A model generated the notes under the pieces. That model made no database searches and had not been told where the DNA came from. It saw only the letters and a list, made by a program, of their open reading frames with translations. Position numbers and translations under genes: made by a program. Below are positions 1 through 6,686 of a stretch of 9,017 nucleotides of DNA, piece by piece. Numbering within the stretch: the stretch's first letter is position 1; each line of letters starts with the position of its first letter. Origin of the DNA: Clostridia bacterium. GTDB lineage: Bacteria; Bacillota; Clostridia; Lutisporales; Lutisporaceae. The stretch spans positions 1 through 9,017 of the forward strand of contig JAQSYB010000063.1 in assembly GCA_029256365.1 (NCBI GenBank), read 5' to 3'.

Positions 1-374
1 ATGATTTCTTCCCCAAATTTATTGATCATTTCCTCCGTAGTTGTCAGACGATGAAATCCAGTTGCAATTAATATGGTTATATCAGCCTCTGGATTTCCAC
101 TTCTGATTTCCTCTAATAGCAAGGGCATAGTAATCTTGCTAGGCACCGGTCTTGTATGGTCACTGGTGATGATTACGATGTTGTTTTTGCCCTTGGCCAA
201 ATCCTTTAGTCTAGGCGATCCAATGGGATTCTCTAATGCTTTCCTTGCAATTGTAACTTGATCGTCTTCCGTTTTAAAATGATGCGCCTTTGATTCAAGT
301 ACACCTATGAGATTCTTGTCCGATACTTCCAAGTCAATAAACCCTTTTGAATAAGGTATTTTTACAGTTGCCAT
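1..374 (-). CDS. larA: Lactate racemase LarA, N-terminal part (cut by window edge)
   Basis: Partial gene: the first 124 codons are present and the rest lies beyond the left edge. LarA interconverts L- and D-lactate with a nickel-pincer nucleotide cofactor (family knowledge). Reading the minus strand gives MATVKIPYSKGFIDL at the start, then SDHTRPVPSK (residues 71-80) and ATGFHRLTTEE (104-114), which are the DxTRP and TGxHR motifs of the LarA/DUF2088 family. Arg75 and His108 fall at the same numbers as substrate-binding and catalytic residues of the Lactobacillus plantarum enzyme, so the start is probably right. The cofactor-anchoring lysine and histidine lie further on and cannot be checked. 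The ATG is preceded by AGGAGG (382-387). It is the last visible gene of the lactate operon, 74 bases after the dehydrogenase stop, with a strong hairpin in the gap. In this pathway it would let one stereospecific dehydrogenase use both lactate isomers. Confidence 0.9.
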   Translation of the reverse strand, partial: MATVKIPYSKGFIDLEVSDKNLIGVLESKAHHFKTEDDQVTIARKALENPIGSPRLKDLAKGKNNIVIITSDHTRPVPSKITMPLLLEEIRSGNPEADITILIATGFHRLTTTEEMINKFGEEI

Positions 375-411
375 AAAACATCCTCCTTTTTACCTATCCA
401 TAAAGAAACTT

Positions 412-445
412 AGATTGCAGTTTCCAAACATGGAAACTGCAATCT
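412..445 (-). terminator. Perfect 15-bp hairpin between lactate dehydrogenase and larA
   Basis: AGATTGCAGTTTCCA (412-426) and TGGAAACTGCAATCT (431-445) are exact reverse complements around a 4-base loop. The hairpin starts 3 bases after the dehydrogenase stop codon. On the transcribed minus strand the stem is followed by AAGTTTCTTTATGG, which is T-rich but not a clean T run, so termination may be partial. With larA starting only 38 bases beyond it, it could attenuate larA or protect the upstream message from 3' decay. No clear separate larA promoter is visible in the gap. Confidence 0.7.
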
Positions 446-448
446 TCA

Positions 449-1864
449 TTATTCTAGATCAAACATTTTACCAGGGTTCATAATATAATTTGGGTCCCAT
501 GCTTTTTTTATACCCTTCATTAAGCTTAATTCCACTGGGTCCATGTTTTCCAGCATGTATTTTTTACGTTTTACACCAATACCATGCTCCCCACTGATTT
601 TACCGCCTAACTTCTTCGTTATTTGATATAACTCTCTTAAAGCCTTTGCTTCAATTTCATGCCAATGCTCCATTGTATGGTTTGGATTCTTTACTAGGGT
701 TGCATGAAGATTGCCATCACCAGCATGACCATAGCAAGGAATTTTTATATCATACATCTCAGATAAACGATCTAACTCAGGGATAATATCTGGAATTGCT
801 GATATTGGAACAACGATATCCTCCAAACTCTGAATTGGACTCACTACCTTAAATGCCTCTGCAATATTCCTTCGAACACTCCATATTCTTTCTTGAGTCG
901 TATAATTATCAGCAACGTAAACTTCTATGGCACCATTTTCCATACACAGATCACCAATTGCCTCTGCATCTAATTCTACTTGCTCTTGGTTTGTTCCATC
1001 TACTTCTATTAATAGCATGGCACCTGCTTGTTGATATGGCAAACTCTCATTTAAGTATTCGCAAGCTGTTTGAACTGACAACTTATCCATAAACTCCATA
1101 CTTACTGGAATTGTTCCTTTTGCCATAATTACAGGTACTGTATCAATGGCATCCTTTGGTGTTTTATAAAGCACCAGTAGTGTAGATTTTGCAGTTGGAA
1201 GTCCTGTTAATCGAATCGTTGCATTTGTCACGATACCCAGTGTTCCTTCAGAGCCTACAATTAGTTGCTTTAAGTCATAGCCTGTTACGTCCTTTGAAAG
1301 CTTCCCGCCCAAATGTACGATATCTCCAGTTGGTGTAACAAGCTCCATGCCCATAATATACTTTCCAGTTACGCCGTATTTTACTGCCTTGCCGCCACCT
1401 GCATTCTCAGCAATATTACCACCTAAGTAGCATGTTTCCAAGCTCATTGGATAGCCTGCATAGAACAATCCTTTTTCTTTAATGATGTTATTGATTTCAT
1501 TTGTTACAATTCCTGTTTCAGTAGTGATCATCATATTGCCATAATCTATATCTAGAACCTTATTCATTTTTTCAACAGATAGCAAAATACCTCCAAAGAT
1601 CGGTATTGCCCCACCTGAAAGTCCACTTCCTGCACCACGAGGTGTAATTGGAATCAACTCACGATTGGCTAGCTTTACAATCTGTGATATTTCTTCTGCA
1701 GTCGTTGGTGTTACAACAACCTCTGGCATATGCCCATATTCTGCTGCATTGGTCTCGTCATGGGAATAAGCTTCCATTTTCTCTTCATCACTAAAGACAT
1801 TTTTAGGTCCACAAATACGTTTCAGTTCCTCGACGATTTCTAAGGTAACGAGATTATATTTCAT
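449..1864 (-). CDS. lctD: FAD-linked lactate dehydrogenase (LctD/GlcD family), partner of EtfAB
   Basis: 471-residue flavoprotein of the FAD-binding oxidase family (GlcD/D-lactate dehydrogenase) that oxidises lactate to pyruvate. The FAD-binding PP loop is PRGAGSGLSGGAIP (75-88), followed by GGNIAENAGGGKAVKYGVTG (148-167) in the FAD-binding domain. The C-terminal cap carries GHAGDGNLH (379-387) and SGEHGIG (424-430); His380, His387 and Glu426 match the metal/substrate-site residues known in the family. It ends with the usual NPGKMF. The chosen ATG (1864) has AAGGAGGG at 1873-1880 and follows the etfA stop by one base; a start 13 codons further upstream would overlap etfA and lacks such a site. 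Tight coupling to etfB and etfA indicates a soluble ETF-linked enzyme of the Acetobacterium LctBCD type rather than a respiratory-membrane one. Stereospecificity cannot be read from sequence; D-lactate is likely, with LarA supplying it from L-lactate. Confidence 0.92.
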   Translation of the reverse strand: MKYNLVTLEIVEELKRICGPKNVFSDEEKMEAYSHDETNAAEYGHMPEVVVTPTTAEEISQIVKLANRELIPITPRGAGSGLSGGAIPIFGGILLSVEKMNKVLDIDYGNMMITTETGIVTNEINNIIKEKGLFYAGYPMSLETCYLGGNIAENAGGGKAVKYGVTGKYIMGMELVTPTGDIVHLGGKLSKDVTGYDLKQLIVGSEGTLGIVTNATIRLTGLPTAKSTLLVLYKTPKDAIDTVPVIMAKGTIPVSMEFMDKLSVQTACEYLNESLPYQQAGAMLLIEVDGTNQEQVELDAEAIGDLCMENGAIEVYVADNYTTQERIWSVRRNIAEAFKVVSPIQSLEDIVVPISAIPDIIPELDRLSEMYDIKIPCYGHAGDGNLHATLVKNPNHTMEHWHEIEAKALRELYQITKKLGGKISGEHGIGVKRKKYMLENMDPVELSLMKGIKKAWDPNYIMNPGKMFDLE

Positions 1865-1865
1865 C

Positions 1866-2867
1866 TTACTTTCCCTCCTTCTTATACGATTCCAATCTAG
1901 CATTCAGCTTTGGAAGAACTTCGAACAGATTACCCACAATTCCGAAGTCTGCTAACTGGAATATATTTGCATCTGGATCTTGATTGATTGCAACTATATA
2001 TTCAGAGGTTTTTATACCTGCCAAGTGCTGAATAGAACCAGAAATACCTGCTGCAATATAAAGCTTTGGAGAAACTGTTTTTCCACTTAAGCCAACTTGA
2101 TGAGGATAAGACAACCAGCCTCTATCAACAGCGTCTCTACTAGCGCCCAACACTCCATCAAAATGCTTTGCAAGGTCTCGAAGCATAACAAAGTTATCTT
2201 GCTTTTTCATACCCTTACCACCAGATACAACAACTTCAGCCTCTTCAATATTTACGAACTCTTCAGCATCTTTTCTAAATCCAACCACTTTCACACGAGG
2301 ATCAACCAACTCATCCTTAAGCTGTAATCTAATAATTTTACCAACTCTAGCCTTGTCTATAGGCAATGATCTGCTGGACTTTGGTCTTACAGTCGCCATT
2401 TGGGGCCTATGATCCGGAGTCTTAATTGTAGCCATAATATTGCCACCTATAGCAGGTCTTGTTTGCAATAGATGATTTGTTCCTTCTTCAATATCCAACT
2501 CTGTACAGTCTGCTGTTAGACCTGTTTTTACTTGTATTGCTACGTATGGCATTAGTGTTCTACCACTTGATGTAGCAGCTGCAAGAACAGAGTGTGGTTT
2601 GTACTGCTTAATCAGGTCGGATAGCACCTTGCTATATGTTTCAACAATAAAATTTTCTAGACGAGGATCTTCAATAAAATAAACCTCATCTGCACCTCTA
2701 TAGATTAGCTCTTGTAATGTTTCATCAGAAACATGACTTCCCATCAAAACAGAACAAAGCTTTGTATCCATTGTATCAGCTAATTTTCTTCCTCTGCTTA
2801 GTAATTCAAAAGAAACATCTCTTAGTTTGCCTTTGCTTTGCTCGGCAATCGTCCATACATAACTCAT
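1866..2867 (-). CDS. etfA: Electron transfer flavoprotein alpha subunit (EtfA/LctC)
   Basis: 333-residue ETF alpha subunit, which binds FAD and shuttles electrons between the dehydrogenase FAD and the bifurcating FAD in EtfB. The C-terminal FAD domain is complete: GASRDAVDRGW (241-251), HQVGLSGKTVSP (256-267), GISGSIQHLAG (274-284), AINQDPDANIFQLADFG (293-309) and GIVGNLFEVLP (309-319). The N-terminal domain (about 1-190) includes TRPAIGGNIMA (136-146). It begins directly with the ETF domain (MSYVWTIAEQ) and has no N-terminal ferredoxin-type CxxCxxC extension, unlike, as I recall, the longer A. woodii LctC. The ATG at 2867 sits 7 bases after GGAGGG (2875-2880), better than the in-frame TTG at 2870. 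That ribosome site shares one base with the etfB stop codon, so the two subunits are probably translationally coupled for 1:1 output. Confidence 0.94.
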   Translation of the reverse strand: MSYVWTIAEQSKGKLRDVSFELLSRGRKLADTMDTKLCSVLMGSHVSDETLQELIYRGADEVYFIEDPRLENFIVETYSKVLSDLIKQYKPHSVLAAATSSGRTLMPYVAIQVKTGLTADCTELDIEEGTNHLLQTRPAIGGNIMATIKTPDHRPQMATVRPKSSRSLPIDKARVGKIIRLQLKDELVDPRVKVVGFRKDAEEFVNIEEAEVVVSGGKGMKKQDNFVMLRDLAKHFDGVLGASRDAVDRGWLSYPHQVGLSGKTVSPKLYIAAGISGSIQHLAGIKTSEYIVAINQDPDANIFQLADFGIVGNLFEVLPKLNARLESYKKEGK

Positions 2868-2879
2868 CAATAATCCCTC

Positions 2880-3683
2880 CTATATCAATTCTTTTGATTC
2901 CAAGAATTTGATCAGTCCTTCAACTGCTTCATTTGTACCCTCTTCACCTACAGCCGTAACAATTTTGCCGCCTCTTGTAACCTTTGGATAACCGATCTTT
3001 ACAACCTTAGTTGGAGATCCCTTTAATCCGATACGAGCATCATCTAATTGTAAATCTGCTGCAGACATGATTGGAACTTCACTCACTCTTGCTTTTTTCT
3101 TGCCTCTCAAGGTTGGCAGTCTTGGATTACTGATTTCTTTTACTACAGTCAATAATGCTGGCAAAGGCAGTTCTAATATTTGATATCCTTCTTCTACCAG
3201 TCTTTCAACTGTTATATTGTTGCTTGTAACCTCATCAATCTTACTTACATATGTAGCCAATGGAATGTCTAGCCAAGCAGCAATTCCCGGACCTACTTGA
3301 CCTGTATCACCATCTGTAGCTCTTTCTCCAGCTAACACCAAATCATATTCTCCAATATGTTTGATTGCTTCTGATAATGTATAAGAAGTAGCCCAGGTAT
3401 CCGCACCAGCAAACTTTCTGTCTGAAACAAGTATCCCTTCATCACAGCCCATTGCTATAGCTTCTTTTAATGCCTTTGTAGCAGCCTGTGGACCCATAGT
3501 CAATACAGTGACCTTGCCGCCAAACTGCTCCTTTAATTGGATGCCTGCTTCAATAGCATATAAATCTAGAGGATTAATTACACTTACTACGCCATCACGA
3601 ATCATAGTGCCTGTTTCTTTATCCATCTTTACATTACTCGTTTCTGGGACCTGCTTAATTGGTATAATTATATTCAATTCCAT
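2880..3683 (-). CDS. etfB: Electron transfer flavoprotein beta subunit (EtfB/LctB)
   Basis: 267 residues, normal length for EtfB. It starts with the typical IIIPIKQVPET (5-15), has AGERATDGDTGQVGPG (118-133) that binds the bifurcating FAD in ETFs of this type, and the ETF-beta signature VVKEISNPRLPTLRGKKKAR (180-199), followed by KGSPTKV (221-227). The DGDTGQVGP motif resembles bifurcating ETFs; mitochondrial-type ETFs carry AMP instead (family knowledge). With EtfA and the lactate dehydrogenase it should couple lactate oxidation and ferredoxin oxidation to NAD+ reduction. The coordinates use the outer ATG; a TTG two codons later (3677) gives the more family-like MNIIIPIKQVPET and has better spacing from the ribosome site. 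No promoter is evident in the 67 bases after the regulator gene, so it is probably part of the lctP transcript. Confidence 0.94.
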   Translation of the reverse strand: MELNIIIPIKQVPETSNVKMDKETGTMIRDGVVSVINPLDLYAIEAGIQLKEQFGGKVTVLTMGPQAATKALKEAIAMGCDEGILVSDRKFAGADTWATSYTLSEAIKHIGEYDLVLAGERATDGDTGQVGPGIAAWLDIPLATYVSKIDEVTSNNITVERLVEEGYQILELPLPALLTVVKEISNPRLPTLRGKKKARVSEVPIMSAADLQLDDARIGLKGSPTKVVKIGYPKVTRGGKIVTAVGEEGTNEAVEGLIKFLESKELI

Positions 3684-3690
3684 TCCCTCC
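3675..3690 (-). promoter_or_regulatory. etfB ribosome binding site favouring a TTG start
   Basis: On the minus strand GGAGGG (3685-3690) is followed by AATGGAATTG. The ATG at 3683 lies only 1 base after GGAGGG, unusually close, whereas the TTG at 3677 lies 7 bases away and gives MNIIIPIKQVP, the usual EtfB N terminus. The sequence therefore favours TTG initiation, with ATG as the alternative. Confidence 0.5.
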
Positions 3691-3708
3691 CAATCTTGGT
3701 TAATTATT

Positions 3709-3744
3709 AAGATGCAGGATAATCAGCATACTACCCTGCATCTT
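3709..3744 (-). terminator. Intercistronic hairpin between gntR-type regulator and etfB
   Basis: AAGATGCAGG (3709-3718) pairs perfectly with CCTGCATCTT (3735-3744) around a 16-base loop, starting 6 bases after the regulator stop. On the transcribed minus strand it is followed by AATAATTAACC, not a run of T, so it may be a leaky terminator or an RNA processing/stability element rather than an end of transcription. Only about 18 bases separate it from the etfB ribosome site. Confidence 0.5.
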
Positions 3745-3750
3745 TTATTG

Positions 3751-4464
3751 TTATTCATTACGATGTCTAGTCAATTCCTTTTCAACAAAATCCAGATGAT
3801 CAAACATTGCTTGCTTTGCCAAATCCTGCTTCCGGTCTTTAATTGCATTAAAGATGTTCAGATGCTGCAAATATAGCTTCTCTGCATTCTCTTTTTTGTT
3901 AAACATATATTGTCTGCTTGATCTCATATTCTGGACCAACAAATCGGAAATTAAGTTCATCATCTTTACCAGCATTCTATTTCCAGTTGCCTCTGCGATA
4001 TTGTAATGAAACACTGCATCATTTTCTTCTCCCAAAACTTTTTGTTTGAAGTCCTGTTCCATCAATCCAATCACTTTGGTCATTTTCTCAATATCCTCTT
4101 CATTGGCCCGGATTGCTGCTAATTCTGCAGCATAGGATTCCATCATCTTTCTAACTTCTAGCAGCTCTAAGCTTGCTTCACGGTCCATTGCCATAAACAG
4201 TGCTAGAGGTTCGATGAGTAGGTGTTCCGATACCTCTGATATAAACGTTCCTTCACCTTGCTTACTCTCAAGTATCCCCAAAAAATCTAAGGCACTCAAA
4301 GCCTCTCTTACAGAGGTTCTGCTTACTCCGAGTTTATCTGATAATTCGCGTTCACTCATTAGCTTATCGCCGGGTTTTAAATCGCCTTGATTCATTAGTT
4401 CTTTTATCTGTTCAACGATTTGTTCATAAACCCGTTTGGTCTTAATCGGTTTAAACACTATCAT
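3751..4464 (-). CDS. FadR-subfamily GntR transcriptional regulator of the lactate operon
   Basis: 237-residue DNA-binding regulator. Residues 1-75 form the GntR winged helix (KPGDKLMSERELSDKLGVS at 30-48, RTSVREALSALDFLGI at 49-64, QGEGTFI at 69-75). Residues about 95-230 are an FCD ligand domain with the expected metal-site set Asp149, His153 (DAVFHYNIAEATGN), His201 and His223. The architecture matches LldR/LutR/PdhR/LctA-type regulators of lactate and pyruvate genes. It lies between the permease and the ETF genes, 63 bases after lctP with no terminator seen, so it is probably co-transcribed and autoregulated; its likely target is the TGGTC-T-GACCA dyad upstream of lctP. Ligand (lactate or another hydroxyacid) is inferred from context. 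GAGG lies only 3 bases before the ATG; a GTG two codons later (4458) is a plausible alternative start. Confidence 0.88.
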   Translation of the reverse strand: MIVFKPIKTKRVYEQIVEQIKELMNQGDLKPGDKLMSERELSDKLGVSRTSVREALSALDFLGILESKQGEGTFISEVSEHLLIEPLALFMAMDREASLELLEVRKMMESYAAELAAIRANEEDIEKMTKVIGLMEQDFKQKVLGEENDAVFHYNIAEATGNRMLVKMMNLISDLLVQNMRSSRQYMFNKKENAEKLYLQHLNIFNAIKDRKQDLAKQAMFDHLDFVEKELTRHRNE

Positions 4465-4527
4465 CTACCTCAATTCACCTGTTTATTTATGAATCGTTTT
4501 ATACGATATCTTTTTACAAAATCTTTC

Positions 4528-6210
4528 TTAGAATAATCCTGGTACAAATATTGACATCGAAATGTAAGCAATGATACCTGCGACCAAAGCATAAATTACG
4601 CAAGGTATCATATTTGTTCGAATAACTCTACCTTCTTTACCTAATACACCTACTGTAGTACATGCCGCAACAACGTTGTGTACGCAAATCATGTTTCCAG
4701 CAGCTCCACCAACTACTTGAAGACCAACAATGATTAATCTTGACATGCCAATTTGATCAGCTACGCCAAATTGGAAGCCTGCGAATAAGATGTTTGAAGT
4801 TGTATTACTTCCTGACATAAACGCGCCAAGTATACCGATGAATGGTGCAAACATTGGCCATATGCCCTGGAAAATATCCGCAGTTACATTGGATAAGGCT
4901 ACCATCATACCTACTTCACCAGTTGCATTGTTTCCAGATGTTAGCATTACTTGTACCATCGCTATTGCAAAGCTTAAGGCAATCGCTGCAGGTATCACTT
5001 GCTTAAAGGAAGTTTTCCATGTTTGTTTCACAACATCCTTATCCATCTTATGCATGAAGATTGTAAGGATGGATACAAGTATGAATGCTACTGTTCCTGG
5101 CAAGTATAGGTATTGTAATGAGTAATTTAATTTTGTTCCTAATATACCCTTCCAGAAAATTGTAAAGGTAGGACTAGTTAAAATCTGCTTCAGTCCTATG
5201 GCTGGAATTCTTGTAACAACTAATATAACTGAAACAAGAATGTATGGAAGCCAAGCTAAGAAGCTGCTTATTTCTTTCGTTTCTTTTTCATCTGCTGCAG
5301 CTACTTCTGTTGCACCTAACCATGAACTATCCCATTTGCTTTTATTTGCAAAATCCCATGTAGTTTTTGGTTGAAGGAACCCATTCTTTGCTGCTGTAAC
5401 AACTACGCCTATTGCAATTAGACCTGATGCCAATGAAGGAAGCTCTGGACCAAATACAAATGCGATAAAGATATATGGTACTACAAAAGCAAGACCTGCA
5501 AAAATTGCGAAAGGTGCTACTTCAAATGCTTCTTTAAATGATTTCTTTTCGCCGAATAATTTTGTCATCATCATAACAATGATTAGAGGCAAGAATGCTC
5601 CCATTATTGCATGAGGTATTGCTGCCCATATACCTACGTTATGAAGGAATGTAGGTCCTGTGAAGCCAGCGGCTTCGATTTTCGCTACGATATCTGGAGA
5701 TCCTAATATGGAAGATACACCACCCAAAATAGGTGTTCCAACTGCACCAAAGCTTACTGGTGTGCTGTTACCTACCAAAGCCAACATCGCTGCTGCCAAT
5801 GGAGGGAATCCAAGTCCAACCATCAGTGGTCCTGCCAATGCTGCAGGTGTACCAAATCCAGCTGCACCTTCTATAAATGCGCCAAATAGGAAGGCAATGA
5901 TGATTGCTTGTACTCTTCTGTCAGGACTGATGCCATAGAATGTCTTATTAATTGCTTTTATTGCTCCACTGTTTTTCAAAGTATTCATTAATAATATTGC
6001 GCCGAAAACTATAATTAAAATATTAAATGCACTTAACCCTCCGAAAATGGTAGCACCTGCCAACCATTGGAATGATACTCCCCATTTAAGTGCAGCCAAG
6101 ATAACTGCCACAATCCACGCTACAGGCATAACCCTTTTTGCGGGCCAATTGAACCCAACCATTAGAACCACTGTCAATATAATTGGAATTGATGCTAAAA
6201 TAGCTAACAT
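4528..6210 (-). CDS. lctP: L-lactate permease family transporter (LctP)
   Basis: 560-residue integral membrane protein of the lactate permease (LctP/LldP) family, close to the usual 530-560 residues, importing lactate (and possibly glycolate) with protons. The diagnostic stretch is GAFIEGAAGFGTPAALAGP (110-128) followed by NSTPVSFGAVGTP (148-160). Near the C terminus come GSNTTSNILFAGFQFG (467-482) and GAAGNMICVHNVVAACTTVG (502-521), also conserved in the family. A dozen or more hydrophobic segments span the chain, with one polar loop at about 280-315. The ATG at 6210 has AGGAGG at 6221-6226, 10 bases upstream. It is the first gene of the lactate operon; the upstream region carries a candidate promoter and an operator. 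The permease heads the operon here, whereas in A. woodii it follows the dehydrogenase gene. Confidence 0.95.
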   Translation of the reverse strand: MLAILASIPIILTVVLMVGFNWPAKRVMPVAWIVAVILAALKWGVSFQWLAGATIFGGLSAFNILIIVFGAILLMNTLKNSGAIKAINKTFYGISPDRRVQAIIIAFLFGAFIEGAAGFGTPAALAGPLMVGLGFPPLAAAMLALVGNSTPVSFGAVGTPILGGVSSILGSPDIVAKIEAAGFTGPTFLHNVGIWAAIPHAIMGAFLPLIIVMMMTKLFGEKKSFKEAFEVAPFAIFAGLAFVVPYIFIAFVFGPELPSLASGLIAIGVVVTAAKNGFLQPKTTWDFANKSKWDSSWLGATEVAAADEKETKEISSFLAWLPYILVSVILVVTRIPAIGLKQILTSPTFTIFWKGILGTKLNYSLQYLYLPGTVAFILVSILTIFMHKMDKDVVKQTWKTSFKQVIPAAIALSFAIAMVQVMLTSGNNATGEVGMMVALSNVTADIFQGIWPMFAPFIGILGAFMSGSNTTSNILFAGFQFGVADQIGMSRLIIVGLQVVGGAAGNMICVHNVVAACTTVGVLGKEGRVIRTNMIPCVIYALVAGIIAYISMSIFVPGLF

Positions 6211-6266
6211 AGAATAATGACCTCCTTTAATATTTGTTAATTTTATTCATTCATTTGTTTCATTTA

Positions 6267-6285
6267 GGAATAGACTATCTATTCC
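6267..6285. repeat. 19-bp dyad GGAATAGA-CTA-TCTATTCC in the lctP leader
   Basis: Perfect 8-bp inverted repeat with a 3-base centre, about 60 bases upstream of the lctP start codon. It could be a second operator or a small mRNA hairpin. It lies about 15 bases downstream of a TATAAG box (minus strand, 6305-6300) that could be an alternative -10 element. Confidence 0.45.
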
Positions 6286-6333
6286 AATCTCCCCCGAATC
6301 TTATACAACCCTCCTTTTAGGAAATAAGCCATC

Positions 6334-6362
6334 CGCATATCAGATGGTCTGACCACTATGAA
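6334..6362 (-). promoter_or_regulatory. Candidate lctP operon promoter
   Basis: Minus strand: TTCATA (6362-6357, four of six matches to TTGACA), a 17-base spacer, then TATGCG (6339-6334) preceded by TGA, which makes an extended -10 (TGnTAT). The match is imperfect, but the operator-like dyad sits exactly in the spacer, an arrangement suited to repression. An alternative -10 is TATAAG at 6305-6300, without a good -35. Confidence 0.35.
6345..6355. promoter_or_regulatory. Putative GntR/FadR-type operator TGGTC-T-GACCA
   Basis: Perfect 5+1+5 dyad matching the TGGTnnnACCA core recognised by FadR-subfamily regulators such as LldR and PdhR. It lies upstream of lctP, whose operon encodes exactly such a regulator. 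A looser repeat CCATC (6329-6333) / GATGG (6343-6347) overlaps it and covers the candidate -10. Confidence 0.6.
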
Positions 6363-6621
6363 TATATTCAAGTTTTTTTTAATTAATCCTTCTTTTTTCA
6401 GAAAATTGTATCATTATTTAATGTTATTTTCTTAACTATCTTTATGCTTTATTTTCTGTGTCAAATTATTGATTTTGCTTGTTATTTTCTTGTCAAAGCC
6501 CTTGTAAATACTCATTACTTCAATTATAATATTTTTCAAAATAACATGATATATCTGACACAATTAGAACATGTTTTATTAGTCATAATATTCTTAATAT
6601 TTAGTTTTATGCAACTTGAAG

Positions 6622-6647
6622 GGAATTCTAAATTAATGTTGAATTCC
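6622..6647. promoter_or_regulatory. 26-bp imperfect palindrome upstream of the chemoreceptor gene
   Basis: Arms GGAATTC (6622-6628) and GAATTCC (6641-6647) are symmetric about a central ATTAAT; 22 of 26 positions obey the symmetry. It ends 54 bases before the TTG start and overlaps the place of a -35 element for a weak extended -10 (TGGGATACT, 6654-6662). It could be an operator for a dimeric regulator; the low-GC background makes partial chance symmetry possible. Confidence 0.35.
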
Positions 6648-6686
6648 TAATACTGGGATACTTACATATTCTTTCAATAATAAATA

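Noticed and set aside
853..1092. Plus-strand open frame inside the lactate dehydrogenase gene
   Set aside because: Lies entirely antisense to a conserved coding region; its hydrophobic, Leu/His-rich composition is what the reverse frame would produce.
1851..1903. Upstream extension of the lactate dehydrogenase by 13 codons
   Set aside because: It would overlap etfA and has no ribosome site, while the ATG at 1864 has a strong AAGGAGGG and matches the family's N terminus.
3508..3876. Plus-strand open frame across the start of etfB and the end of the regulator gene
   Set aside because: It is antisense to two clear genes, shows no family likeness and lacks a ribosome site.
4493..4507. Small dyad ATCGT/ACGAT and a TATAAA box between lctP and the regulator gene
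   Set aside because: Only a 5-bp stem with no T run, and no -35 at a proper distance from the TATAAA; not enough for a terminator or promoter.
6329..6347. Inverted repeat CCATC...GATGG overlapping the candidate lctP -10
   Set aside because: Only 5+5 bases with mismatches in between and weaker than the overlapping TGGTC dyad; mentioned there rather than called as its own site.
6444..6650. Open reading frame of 68 codons in the divergent intergenic region, plus strand
   Set aside because: No ribosome binding site, AT-driven low-complexity hydrophobic translation, no recognisable family, and it runs into the palindrome upstream of the receptor gene.
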